From Okeania sp. SIO2B3 (GTDB taxonomy: Bacteria; Cyanobacteriota; Cyanobacteriia; Cyanobacteriales; Microcoleaceae): a stretch of DNA of 64,000 bases. The notes beneath the pieces were generated by a model that was not told the DNA's origin, ran no database searches, and saw nothing but the letters and a program-made list of their open reading frames with translations. The DNA lies in NCBI RefSeq assembly GCF_010672525.1, contig NZ_JAAHGH010000002.1, forward strand, positions 295,334-359,333, given 5' to 3'. Of the stretch, positions 26,190 through 34,970 are shown one piece after another. The position numbers and the translations under genes are program-made. Within the stretch, counting starts at the first letter, position 1; each line of letters opens with the position of its first letter.

Positions 26190-27704
26190 GTGGGTTACGA
26201 TTTTGACGCAATAATTATTGGCAGTGGTGCAGGGGGAGGAACAATTGCCCATACTCTAGCAAAAGCTGGTAAACGAGTTCTCCTAGTGGAACGTGGCCCT
26301 AGATTTAGTGATGTTGAAGCCTTTCAAGATGAGCAACGAATGCTGATTAATAAAGAAGCTTTTGACGATCGCCAAATTCAAGTAAATGGACGTAGCGCCC
26401 AACTTCACATCGCAGGAATATTAGGTGGTGGAACATCCCTATATGGAGGGGTACTTATGCGCCCAAGTCCCTACGATTTCCATCCAGGTAAATTTTATGA
26501 CCAATGGCTACCCCGTCATCTCTGGGATTGGCCAATCGCCTATGATGATATGGCTCCCTACTTCGACCAGGCAGAAGCTTTATTTAATGTCGCCGGGGAT
26601 AAGCCACACAAAATGCTGAATATTGGTACGCCAAGTAATGGTTATCCGGCCACTGTTCCACCACTCGAACCAATTAACCAACAATTAGAAAAAGGTATAA
26701 AAGCTGCGGGACTAACTCCATTTCACCTCGCCTTCGGTATAAACTTCGATACTTGTCTACGTTGTTCTAAATGTCCTGGTTTCTACTGTCCTAATGAATC
26801 TCGTGCTTCTACAGTGATGCGTACTATTGATAAGGCAGCTCTTGATTATAACCTCAAAGTTCAAACTCTGACAGAGGCAGAATATTTAGTTACTAATACC
26901 AGTCAAAAAGTTACTGCTATTCGCCTTCGTTGTCGCAAAACTGGCACAGTTGAGGAACTCACAGCCAAAATTTATATTCTGTCTGCTGGAGCATTGGGTA
27001 GTTCAGTTATTCTGATGAAGTCTGGTTTAACAGGGCGTAGCGGACAAGTAGGGCGGAATTATATGTATCATTGTGGTGCTTTAGTGGCGGGATTATTCAA
27101 ACAATCTACTGGTGGGGCGGATAAATTTATTAAACAGTTAGGGTTTACAGACCTCTATCTTGGTTCTAAAGAATTTCCACATAAATTAGGGTTAGCTCAA
27201 ACTGTACCTATTCCCGGACTTCTTTCTCTACAAGAAAATTTTCCTGTGCCAATTCCTCAACCTATCGCCGAATTTCTGTTGAAGCGGATGTTGGTAATAA
27301 CTGGTATTGTGGAAGATTTACCCCAAGAGGAAAATCGGATAGAAGTTGGTAAGGATGGGAAAATTCGTCTGTTCCACAAATTTCATTCTTATGATGTTTT
27401 TCGTTCTCGGTATTACATGAGTAAGTTAAAACGGGTATTTCGGTCGGCAGGAGCAGTATTATGCTTTGGGGCGATGGGACATAAAGATGATATTCATACA
27501 TCCCACCAGGTAGGTACAACTCGCTTTGGTAAAGATCCAAATACATCTGTACTTGATCAAGACTGTCGTTTACATGACCATGAAAATGTCTTTGTTGTAG
27601 ATGGTGGTTTTATGCCGAATGCTTTGGGTGTTAGTCCAGCTCTGACTATCTCAGCTAATGCTCTTAGGGTAGGGGATATTATGTTGCAAGAAGCGATAAT
27701 TTGA
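26190..27704 (+). CDS. GMC-family FAD oxidoreductase
   Basis: 504 aa from a GTG start (VGYDFDAIIIGSGAGGGTIA), with ggagag eight bases upstream; a TTG 12 bases earlier is less likely. The N-terminal GSGAGGG is the FAD-binding Rossmann loop, followed by VERGPRF. A GILGGGTSLYGG signature region, a four-cysteine cluster CLRCSKCPGFYCP (about residue 190) and the C-terminal NVFVVDGGFMPNALGVSPAL, which carries an active-site asparagine, all match cyanobacterial glucose-methanol-choline type oxidoreductases. Substrate, probably an alcohol or aldose, is unknown. Soluble. Confidence 0.88.
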   Translation: MGYDFDAIIIGSGAGGGTIAHTLAKAGKRVLLVERGPRFSDVEAFQDEQRMLINKEAFDDRQIQVNGRSAQLHIAGILGGGTSLYGGVLMRPSPYDFHPGKFYDQWLPRHLWDWPIAYDDMAPYFDQAEALFNVAGDKPHKMLNIGTPSNGYPATVPPLEPINQQLEKGIKAAGLTPFHLAFGINFDTCLRCSKCPGFYCPNESRASTVMRTIDKAALDYNLKVQTLTEAEYLVTNTSQKVTAIRLRCRKTGTVEELTAKIYILSAGALGSSVILMKSGLTGRSGQVGRNYMYHCGALVAGLFKQSTGGADKFIKQLGFTDLYLGSKEFPHKLGLAQTVPIPGLLSLQENFPVPIPQPIAEFLLKRMLVITGIVEDLPQEENRIEVGKDGKIRLFHKFHSYDVFRSRYYMSKLKRVFRSAGAVLCFGAMGHKDDIHTSHQVGTTRFGKDPNTSVLDQDCRLHDHENVFVVDGGFMPNALGVSPALTISANALRVGDIMLQEAII

Positions 27705-28172
27705 GAACGGACGTTAACAAAGTCAGAAGTCAGAAGTCAGAAGTCAGAAGTTACGAGAAAGGAAGAATGAGAGTGAGAATTATCTGGGAATATTCCGGCA
27801 TTTTATGTCTGCTTAAGGTGTATTTTTTGCTTTCTATTCTCCATTATTAATGAAAAAATTGCGGATAAAAATTAATTAAAACTCTTCATATTTTCCTTGC
27901 TCTAGCACAACTATAGAATTTTAAAGATTCAGTAAAGTTACGCATCAATATTTGAATTGAAGAAAAAAATTATGGTATTTAGGAGCACTTTTATGAAGAT
28001 TCTGTGAAGTAATTCAGAGTTAGTAGGTACTTATTTAAAGATTCTGTGAAGTTATGATCAAACTCTTGCCATTTAGATAATGTCTGTGCCAGTATATTTA
28101 CTGATAGGTTAATGACAGACTTTTTAGTTACTAAAACTCAAGCTAGTATAAATATCAGGAAGGAGAAGCATT
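27705..28172. promoter_or_regulatory. Upstream region with three 18-20-bp direct repeats
   Basis: A degenerate direct repeat aaagattctgtgaagttatg appears at 27923 (aaagattcagtaaagttacg), 27996 (gaagattctgtgaagtaat) and 28037 (the best copy), all upstream of the PEP-CTERM gene. The spacing is irregular (73 and 41 bp), suggesting regulator sites rather than a simple tandem expansion. A run of gaagtca heptamers sits at 27721-27752. Confidence 0.45.
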
Positions 28173-28775
28173 TTGAATAATCAAGTAAACAAAAAAAATC
28201 TATTAAACTTTTTACGGTCGTAGACCGTAAAAAGTTTGGCTTTCTTAGGTGCTATTTCTGCTTTATCTACTAACTCTGTAGCTCAAGCTGCAATTCTATG
28301 GGATTGGTCATTTGGTGGTACTGAAACTGTTCGTTCTACCACCGATGGTGACATTTCCGACTTGGGTTCTGCAAATACTTTTATCTTTACTGATTTTGAA
28401 GTTCTTGCGTCTATGGAATCTTCTCTTGTAGGTGCTGATTTTATAAATGATCCCTTAACCATAATTCAGGGGCAACAAGGATTTGTCTGGGATGGTTCCC
28501 AAATTACTCAGCTGTTTAGAAATGGTAGTGCTTTTACCAATGGGACAAATTTTCATAGTGGTGACTTCAGATACACGTTTGTTGATAATTTCTCTCAATT
28601 CAGTGATAAAAGTGGTCTAAATATTTTTGCCAGTGAATCTGCTTTTACCCCAACTCCTTCTGCTCCAACAACTCCAGGTCCTAACCTGCAACCGGCTCCT
28701 GAACCTGCTACTCTTTTCGGGTTACTAACTTTTGGTGCAGTAGCTTTAGGTTCACGTTATCAACGATCTAAATAG
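28173..28775 (+). CDS. PEP-CTERM exported protein interrupted by a palindrome in the signal peptide
   Basis: The mature part (from about 28236) has a signal-peptide core SLAFLGAISALSTNSVAQAA, a beta-rich domain, a Pro/Thr-rich spacer and the C-terminal sorting signal PEPATLFGLLTFGAVALGS followed by RYQRSK, the PEP-CTERM/exosortase motif. The natural start is a TTG at 28173 (NNQVNKKNLLN) with aaggag upstream. Between them a 27-bp palindrome inserts LNFLRS, an in-frame TAG (28221-28223) and TVK. Without read-through, only a weak TTG at 28236 is left. Otherwise the frame is intact, so the event looks recent. The protein would be exported and anchored at the cell surface via exosortase. Confidence 0.65.
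28208..28234. repeat. 27-bp palindrome inserted in a coding sequence
   Basis: ctttttacggtc, spacer gta, then the exact reverse complement gaccgtaaaaag. It keeps the reading frame of the surrounding PEP-CTERM gene except for the TAG formed at the loop. Confidence 0.85.
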
Positions 28776-28898
28776 ACTTAATTTTTTTGCTGTTCAATTT
28801 CAGTATAATTAGGCTCGTAGTTGGGCTTTAGCCCCTAAAGCATTTTATTGCTCAACAAGCCCAACTACAAACAAAAACTTGATTATCATCTGCTGACA

Positions 28899-29978
28899 TT
28901 AAATTTTCTCTGATATTTCAACTCCAACTTGCACATTCACTTCAACTGGTTGCTGTTGAGATTGTATAAATATTTTGCCAGAATTAGTATTTGAAACATC
29001 TTCTTGTTTTGAAATCCTCAAATTCAACTTCTCAGCTAATACATCCCGTTGATTAATCAAATAAATACTAACTAAAGTTAAACCAACTCCCACTGACTGT
29101 AACGAACTCAAAACTTCCCCTAAAAAGAAATTGCCAAACAATAAAGCAAAAATTGGAGTTAGAAAAGTTAAAGCACTTAAACTCGTAAGATTTCCAGAAG
29201 AAGCAAAATAAAAGAATAAACCATAAGCGATCGCGCTGCCAAAAATAGTCGCATAACCCATAGCTATCCAACCATACCCATCAATATTAACCCACTGCTG
29301 AGACTCAAAGCCTGCGGAAATAGCAAGTAATGGAACACCACCTAAAATTAAATGCCAAGCAGTTGCCATAACTGGATCGCTATATTTGCAAACCCAACGC
29401 ACCAAAACTGTTCCTACTGCCATAGATAGAGACGCTAATAACATTAACCATTCTCCACTTTGAAACAGTGCACCCATTCCTAGAGATGCTTCTATTGTTT
29501 CTGGATGCAGCAAACTCCCGATCCATTCATCAGGTAAACCAATTAAACTTATACCAAAAACGCCAATACCTAACCCTAACCAACCCCAAAATCTAATTCT
29601 CTCTTGAAATAACCACAATGATAGAATAGCTACTGCCAAAGGTTGGGAGTCAATCATCACTGAACCCAAACCAGCACCAGTTCTGACTAACCCTTGAGCC
29701 AAAAACCCCTGAAACAAAGTACCATCTACTAAGGCAAATAATAAAATCCACAACCAAGCTATTTTTCCTTGTGGTTGAGGTCTTCCCTGAATCATTCCTA
29801 CCAGTAACAGTAATATACCTGCTGGCAATATACGCATTGCTGCCATAAAGAATGGTGTTGTCTGAGGAATAACACCTTTCATCGCTACCATTGCTGTTCC
29901 CCAGAAGAAAAAGGGAGCAATTAGTAACAGTGGCGCAAAGGGGAGTTTTGAGTTAGTCAGTTTTAGCTGCATAGTCAT
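28899..29978 (-). CDS. EamA/DMT-family transporter
   Basis: 359 aa with ten hydrophobic segments in two EamA repeats: the first begins PFFFWGTAMVAMKG, the second about residue 175 with LMLLASLSMAVGTVLVRW. The conserved helix-end SLSALTFLTPIFALLFGNFF is typical of drug/metabolite (RhaT-type) exporters. It sits in the inner membrane; the substrate cannot be told from sequence. The last 45 residues are a soluble tail rich in Gln/Val. No operon partner; flanked by a repeat block upstream. Confidence 0.85.
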   Translation of the reverse strand: MTMQLKLTNSKLPFAPLLLIAPFFFWGTAMVAMKGVIPQTTPFFMAAMRILPAGILLLLVGMIQGRPQPQGKIAWLWILLFALVDGTLFQGFLAQGLVRTGAGLGSVMIDSQPLAVAILSLWLFQERIRFWGWLGLGIGVFGISLIGLPDEWIGSLLHPETIEASLGMGALFQSGEWLMLLASLSMAVGTVLVRWVCKYSDPVMATAWHLILGGVPLLAISAGFESQQWVNIDGYGWIAMGYATIFGSAIAYGLFFYFASSGNLTSLSALTFLTPIFALLFGNFFLGEVLSSLQSVGVGLTLVSIYLINQRDVLAEKLNLRISKQEDVSNTNSGKIFIQSQQQPVEVNVQVGVEISEKI

Positions 29979-30376
29979 TTCAGTTATCAGTTATCAGTTA
30001 GCCTTCTATCGGAGGAACTTCGTTATCAGTACCGACCGCTGTTTGCGCAGCATTCCGCAGGAAAGTCAGAGGCACCGAAATACTGAAGTTTAATTTTTTC
30101 TTCCCCTTGTAGAGCGACAGCTAGTGGCACAGCTAAGGGGAGGCTGTTGACCCTATTTTTTGGTCATTATTTTATATAATATTAAAATGTTATTTACAAA
30201 TTGTAACATTTTTTCATAGAAGTATCCATTATTAAATTTATTGAATTAATAATAAAGCAAAATTTCAAAATATTCATTAAATATCATCTTGATTGACAAT
30301 TTAAGTTGAATATGTTAATAATATAATTCAGATAATTTGTGCTATGATGAAATTTGACTTTTGACTGAATAAAAGT
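29979..30376. repeat. Intergenic with dispersed repeats
   Basis: tatcagt heptamers at 29980-29998, the gcgcagcattccgcagg module at 30041-30064 and the cttgtagagcgacagct block at 30104-30140. The AT-rich part after 30160 should carry the sppA promoter. No gene seen. Confidence 0.6.
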
Positions 30377-31195
30377 ATGATTTGGCCATTTAAGCCTCGG
30401 TATCGTAAACAAATTGCCCGAATTGAAATTAATGGTGTTATCGCGAGCGACACCAGAAAAAGAGTTTTAGAAGCACTAAAAACGGTAGAAGAAAGAAAAT
30501 TCCCTGGTCTGTTACTGAGAATTGATAGTCCAGGAGGTACTGTTGCTGACTCTCACGAAATTTACAATGCCCTGAAAAATTTGCAAGATAAAGTCAAAAT
30601 TGTTTCTAGCTTCGGCAATATCTCAGCCTCTGGGGGTGTGTATATTGGTATGGGTTCTCAACATATTGTGTCTAATCCTGGGACAATTACAGGTAGTATA
30701 GGGGTGATTTTGCGAGGCAACAATATAGAACGTCTTTTGGAGAGAGTAGGGGTTTCTTTTAAAGTAGTAAAGTCTGGCCCATACAAAGATATATTAGCCT
30801 TCGACCGAGAAATGACAGACCCAGAAAAGCAAATTCTCCAAGACTTGATTGATAATAGTTATCAACAGTTTGTCAAAATAGTGGCTGAGGCGCGAAATTT
30901 AGCTGTAGAAACTGTAAGAAATTTTGCAGATGGCCGAATTTTCACAGGAGAACAGGCATTAGAATTAGGTGTGGTTGACCGTTTAGGTACCGAAGAAGAT
31001 GCCCGTAAATGGCTTTGTGAAATGATTAAATTAGACCCAGAGAAGACTGAGAGTTGTACCCTAGAAAAACCAAAATCTTTAGTAAGTCGAGTTTTGGGTA
31101 ATAATCAGGTATCATCAAAACTGTCGGCAGCTCAAAGTTTGGTAGAATTTGAAGTATCTACCAATGGTTTACCTTTGTGGCTGTATCGACCTTAA
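30377..31195 (+). CDS. sppA: Signal peptide peptidase SppA, short (S49) form
   Basis: 272 aa. The catalytic serine S85 lies in NISASGGVYIG, and the general-base lysine K137 in VVKSGPYKDI, as in S49 proteases. RIDSPGGTVADSHEIY near residue 48 and GTITGSIGV near 102 are also conserved. It degrades remnant signal peptides or membrane proteins. No clear membrane anchor is seen at the N-terminus (IWPFKPRYRKQIARIEING). Bacillus-type short form, one S49 domain. Followed 37 bp later by aroH, so the two may be co-transcribed. Confidence 0.93.
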   Translation: MIWPFKPRYRKQIARIEINGVIASDTRKRVLEALKTVEERKFPGLLLRIDSPGGTVADSHEIYNALKNLQDKVKIVSSFGNISASGGVYIGMGSQHIVSNPGTITGSIGVILRGNNIERLLERVGVSFKVVKSGPYKDILAFDREMTDPEKQILQDLIDNSYQQFVKIVAEARNLAVETVRNFADGRIFTGEQALELGVVDRLGTEEDARKWLCEMIKLDPEKTESCTLEKPKSLVSRVLGNNQVSSKLSAAQSLVEFEVSTNGLPLWLYRP

Positions 31196-31232
31196 GTTAA
31201 AATAAAAAGTTGTTGATTGGGAGGATTTTGGC

Positions 31233-31610
31233 GTGGTGTGGCGAGTTCAAGCAATTCGTGGGGCAACTACTGTCTCAGAAAACTCAAAAGAAGCTATTCA
31301 AGAGGCAGTAACGGAACTACTAGATGAACTAGAGAACCATAATCAAATCGATCCAGGCCAAATTATTAGTACGACTTTCTCTGTAACTCGTGACTTGGAT
31401 GCTATTTTTCCGGCTGCGATCGCCCGCCAACGTCCCAACTGGAATAATGTACCTTTATTAGATGTGCAGCAGATGCACGTTGAAGGTAGTTTAGAACGTT
31501 GTATCAGATTTTTGATTCATGTAAATATGCCAGAAACCCATGCCCAAAAAATTGTTCATACCTATTTGCGAGGGGCAAAAAAATTGAGACCTGACTGGCA
31601 GAAAGCTTGA
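31233..31610 (+). CDS. aroH: Chorismate mutase, AroH class
   Basis: 125 aa, the usual size for monofunctional AroH. It starts VWRVQAIRGATT with the arginine of the active site, and carries DPGQIISTTFSVTRDLDAIFP and a LERCIRFLIHVNM segment with catalytic arginine and glutamate positions. It converts chorismate to prephenate for phenylalanine and tyrosine synthesis in the cytoplasm. The first of two tandem GTG codons is chosen as start because ggagg lies eight bases upstream. Confidence 0.95.
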   Translation: MVWRVQAIRGATTVSENSKEAIQEAVTELLDELENHNQIDPGQIISTTFSVTRDLDAIFPAAIARQRPNWNNVPLLDVQQMHVEGSLERCIRFLIHVNMPETHAQKIVHTYLRGAKKLRPDWQKA

Positions 31611-31903
31611 AGAAGACAGAAGGCAGAAGGTAGAATTGCTTATTGATAGTCAACGACCAGTCACTCTGTATCTAAGAAGAACAAGCAATTTTAAGTATCG
31701 CAAGTGACGGTTTGGTATTAAATCCGCAAAAGAAAAAGAAATAGCAATAGTCTGGTACGGATTTTTTTCTACGCAACGCTACGAGAATGCCAACTTATTA
31801 TTAATTATACCCAATATACTTAAGTGCAACTTTAGCTGCTTAGTTTCACTACACTCATTTTTTTTTGATAACCTTTTAGGAAAATAAGCTAGAGTTATTT
31901 ATA

Positions 31904-32386
31904 ATGCTCACTCTAAGTTTTTATTATATGAGGTCGCCATTTTTTTCCAATATTATTATATCTACCCTTATTGCCATAGTCGCTTGGCTCTGGAATAGCC
32001 CTGCTTTGGCCGCAATTCCAGTCCAGCTATACGACCTGGAATACAAAGAATGCCCAGCTAGCTTAGAAAAAGGAATGATTTCCAGTGGCTCTAGTATGAC
32101 AGCTAACTGTTTTATTATCGGTGGTAAAGCCAAAAATGCTTCTGATAAAACTTTATATGATGCTGATGTGTATGGACGTATTTATGATGCTGATAACAAT
32201 AATGTTATGCAAAATCGTACCAGACTTGGGTCAATTGAAGAAGTCCCACCAGGTGTCACTGATTTTGAAATCAGAGTTTCCATACCAGCAAATCTGCCTA
32301 CTCCATTGAAACTTAAACAGTTTAAATCATCTGGCTTTTCTCATAAAGTTCGATGGCAAACCATAGAAGAATTTGATGGATTTTAA
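31904..32386 (+). CDS. Exported protein, FxLYD-like beta-sandwich
   Basis: 160 aa. A signal peptide ends after about residue 37 (IIISTLIAIVAWLWNSPALA-A). The mature part contains GGKAKNASDKTLYDADVYG, typical of FxLYD-type domains that describe conserved 'increments in charge or length' beta-sandwiches, then PGVTDFEIRVSIPAN. An internal Cys pair (ECP, NCF) may form a disulfide in the periplasm. Function unknown. An ATG at codon 9 (MRSPFF) is an alternative start. Confidence 0.65.
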   Translation: MLTLSFYYMRSPFFSNIIISTLIAIVAWLWNSPALAAIPVQLYDLEYKECPASLEKGMISSGSSMTANCFIIGGKAKNASDKTLYDADVYGRIYDADNNNVMQNRTRLGSIEEVPPGVTDFEIRVSIPANLPTPLKLKQFKSSGFSHKVRWQTIEEFDGF

Positions 32387-32457
32387 TTATTGAAGGCAGG
32401 TTGAGTTTTAAGAATTAATGTCTTTTTTCAATCTGCCTCAAAGTTTTTTTTAACTCC

Positions 32458-32769
32458 CCCGGCGGGAAGTCCCGCGCTCTCCCGTAGGGGAGCGTCGTAT
32501 GGGAAAGCCGGGCGTTATGTGTGTGGTTCGTCCTGATTTTCTATATACTTCTTTAGCACTGAAACACTGACGCCAACCGAACCCGCGCCGCCGAAAGGCG
32601 CAAGGGAACGCGGAGCAAGAAACGGACGTGGAGGCAAGTGTAACCCACCCCCATCCCCTCCCGGGAGGGGAGCAAGAGGGGTGGGTGCAGCAGCCTGTGA
32701 GATGTCAACCCGCTGAGGAGTTACGGCTCGGCAGGAATACCTGCGCCTAACAGCCGGGGAGGATGTCAA
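32458..32769 (+). mobile_element. IS200/IS605-type right-end remnant with inserted GC-rich repeats
   Basis: A GC-rich block with hairpins (cccgcgctctcccgtagggg; ctcccgggaggggagc) ends in the tip ggaggatgtcaa at 32758-32769, the same as at 3767, 5206 and 55855. No readable TnpB remains apart from short uncertain frames. The end abuts and closes the reading frame of the next gene on the other strand. Confidence 0.55.
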
Positions 32770-33047
32770 TTAAGAGCAATTTTCCCACCACCAACTGGAA
32801 CAACTATGAAATGAGTCTGAGAACCAGAATATTGGTTTTGTAGTACTACAGTATCAGGAATAGGAGTAGAACCCAAAGTTTCTTGGCAACCTCTACATCG
32901 AGCCATAAATGTTCCAGTGTCAGCAACTTGCAAAGCTACTTTTCCTCTGGGAAATGAGCTGTCTTGGCTTTGTGCTAATGGTGCAGTTAAAGTTAGAGGT
33001 CCAATAGCTGCGAGAGTTAATGCTAATCTAAACCACTTTTTCATTTT
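32766..33047 (-). CDS. Exported CxxC protein, 3' end defined by an IS end
   Basis: 93 aa from MKKWFRLALTLAAIGP (an ATG six codons earlier is possible). A signal peptide of about 25 residues ends near LAQSQ. The mature part has a CRGC (CxxC) motif and a beta-rich domain ending THFIVVPVGGGKIALN. The TGA stop is formed by the ttgaca of the IS right end at 32766-32769, so the protein has probably been shortened by the insertion. Function unknown; CxxC suggests metal binding or redox activity in the periplasm. Confidence 0.6.
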   Translation of the reverse strand, partial: KMKKWFRLALTLAAIGPLTLTAPLAQSQDSSFPRGKVALQVADTGTFMARCRGCQETLGSTPIPDTVVLQNQYSGSQTHFIVVPVGGGKIALN

Positions 33048-33425
33048 TGTATACTTTGTTACCAATAAATGTTGAAAAAAGAATCAACTTAATGGACGAG
33101 TAACCACGATTACTTCTATCTTATCATAATATTTCACTTTATCCTAAAATTCTATTTCGTTGAAGTATTTTTATTTTGAGCTTTCAGAAATGAAGCAATT
33201 TTTTAGACCTAATTAGGGTTTGCTGAAAAAGTCTTTTTAAGGAGTATATAAAATCTCTTGATACTAATTTATCCTGTAAAATACTAAGTAATTATTAGGA
33301 AGCTCAAAGCTGATAGCTGACCGCTGAATGCTCAAAAATATTAAAAGAATCCGCAGAGTTTCAATATCTTAATTTTAATTCTTAAAATATAGACTGTTAC
33401 TTCTCTAAGTCAGGATTTGAAATTA
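33048..33425. other. Intergenic before purH
   Basis: About 380 AT-rich bases between divergent genes. No gene or clear terminator seen; it presumably contains both promoters. Confidence 0.4.
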
Positions 33426-34970
33426 ATGGCACGTTTAGCATTACTCAGTACATCAGATAAAACAGGTCTCATTGATTTAACAAAAAGTCTAGTTACAGAA
33501 TTTGACTATGAAATAATTAGTAGTGGCGGTACTGCTAAAACTCTGAAAGAAGCAGGAATTTCTGTGACAAAAGTATCTGACTATACGGGATTTCCAGAAA
33601 TTCTTGGAGGTAGGGTTAAAACATTACATCCTCGGATTCATGGAGGCATATTAGCAAGAAGAGATTTAGAGCAAGATATAGAAGAATTAAATGCTAATAA
33701 TATTCGACCCATTGATTTAGTTGTAGTTAATTTATACCCCTTTGAACAAACAATTTCTCAACCGGGAGTTACTCTAGCAGAAGCAATTGAAAAAATTGAT
33801 ATTGGCGGACCTGCAATGTTAAGAGCTTCAGCTAAAAATTTTGCTCATCTGACAGTTTTATGTAACCCTAATCAATATAATTCATACTTGGAAGAACTAC
33901 GGAAAAATTATGGTGAAATATCATTAGAATTTCGTCAAAAATGTGCCTTAGCTGGATTTAAACATACAGCAACTTACGACCAGGCGATCGCTACTTATTT
34001 ACAAGGGCAAGAAACAACTTCTGAACAGGAGAAAGAAACATTTTTCCTCTCTGGTAAAAATATTAAATCTCTGCGTTATGGAGAAAATCCTCATCAATCT
34101 GCAACTTGGTATCAAAGCGGAATTATTCCTAGTGGGTGGGCGGCAAGTAAAATTCTTCAAGGTAAAGAATTAAGTTATAACAATTTGGTAGATTTAGAGG
34201 CAGCAAGACGTATTATTACGGAATTTTCTGATGCTCCGACTGTGGCAATTCTTAAACATACAAATCCTTGTGGAATTGCAATTAGTGAAACTCTTTTGGA
34301 GGCTTATGAAAAAGCTTTTGCTGGAGATTCGGTTTCTGCTTTTGGGGGAATTGTTGCTTTGAATAAATCTATTGATGCTCCTACTGCGACTGCTATGACT
34401 AAGACTTTTTTAGAGTGTGTAGTTGCTCCGGGATGCGAACCAGAAGCGGAGGAAATTTTTCAGAAAAAATCTAAGTTAAGAGTGTTAATTTCACCAGATT
34501 TAAAACAGAGTCCGCCGGAAACTATAAAGGTAATTGCTGGTGGTTTTTTAGTACAAGCTGCTGATGATGCAGTAGAAAGTTCAAGTGATTGGAAAGTTGT
34601 TACTGAAAAACAACCGACTCCGGAAGAAATGGAGGAATTAATGTTTGCTTGGAAGGTGGTAAAGCACGTTAAATCTAATGCTATTGTGGTGACTAAAAAT
34701 TTGGCAACTGCTGGTATTGGTGCTGGTCAAATGAATAGAGTTGGGGCAGTAAAAATTGCTTTGGAGCAAGCAGGAGAAAAGGCTATTGGAGGAGTATTAG
34801 CTAGTGATGCTTTTTTCCCTTTTGATGATTCGGTAAAAACAGCAGCAGCAGCAGGAATAACTGCTATTATTCAACCTGGAGGTAGTATGCGAGATAAAGA
34901 TTCTATTGCTGCTGCAAATGAGTTAGGTTTGGTAATGATACTAACTGGAATGCGTCATTTTTTACATTAG
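33426..34970 (+). CDS. purH: Bifunctional AICAR formyltransferase/IMP cyclohydrolase
   Basis: 514 aa from the ATG of MARLALLSTSDKTGL; a TTG three codons earlier is rejected. The N-terminal IMP cyclohydrolase domain (SSGGTAKTL, GGRVKTLHPRIHGG) runs to about residue 200. The AICAR transformylase domain holds LRYGENPHQSATWY, the catalytic KHTNPCG and VKHVKSNAIVV, ending GSMRDKDSIAAANELGLVMI and TGMRHFLH. It carries out the last two steps of IMP synthesis. Complete, stand-alone; purK, another purine gene, is 12 kb away on the other strand. Confidence 0.97.
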   Translation: MARLALLSTSDKTGLIDLTKSLVTEFDYEIISSGGTAKTLKEAGISVTKVSDYTGFPEILGGRVKTLHPRIHGGILARRDLEQDIEELNANNIRPIDLVVVNLYPFEQTISQPGVTLAEAIEKIDIGGPAMLRASAKNFAHLTVLCNPNQYNSYLEELRKNYGEISLEFRQKCALAGFKHTATYDQAIATYLQGQETTSEQEKETFFLSGKNIKSLRYGENPHQSATWYQSGIIPSGWAASKILQGKELSYNNLVDLEAARRIITEFSDAPTVAILKHTNPCGIAISETLLEAYEKAFAGDSVSAFGGIVALNKSIDAPTATAMTKTFLECVVAPGCEPEAEEIFQKKSKLRVLISPDLKQSPPETIKVIAGGFLVQAADDAVESSSDWKVVTEKQPTPEEMEELMFAWKVVKHVKSNAIVVTKNLATAGIGAGQMNRVGAVKIALEQAGEKAIGGVLASDAFFPFDDSVKTAAAAGITAIIQPGGSMRDKDSIAAANELGLVMILTGMRHFLH

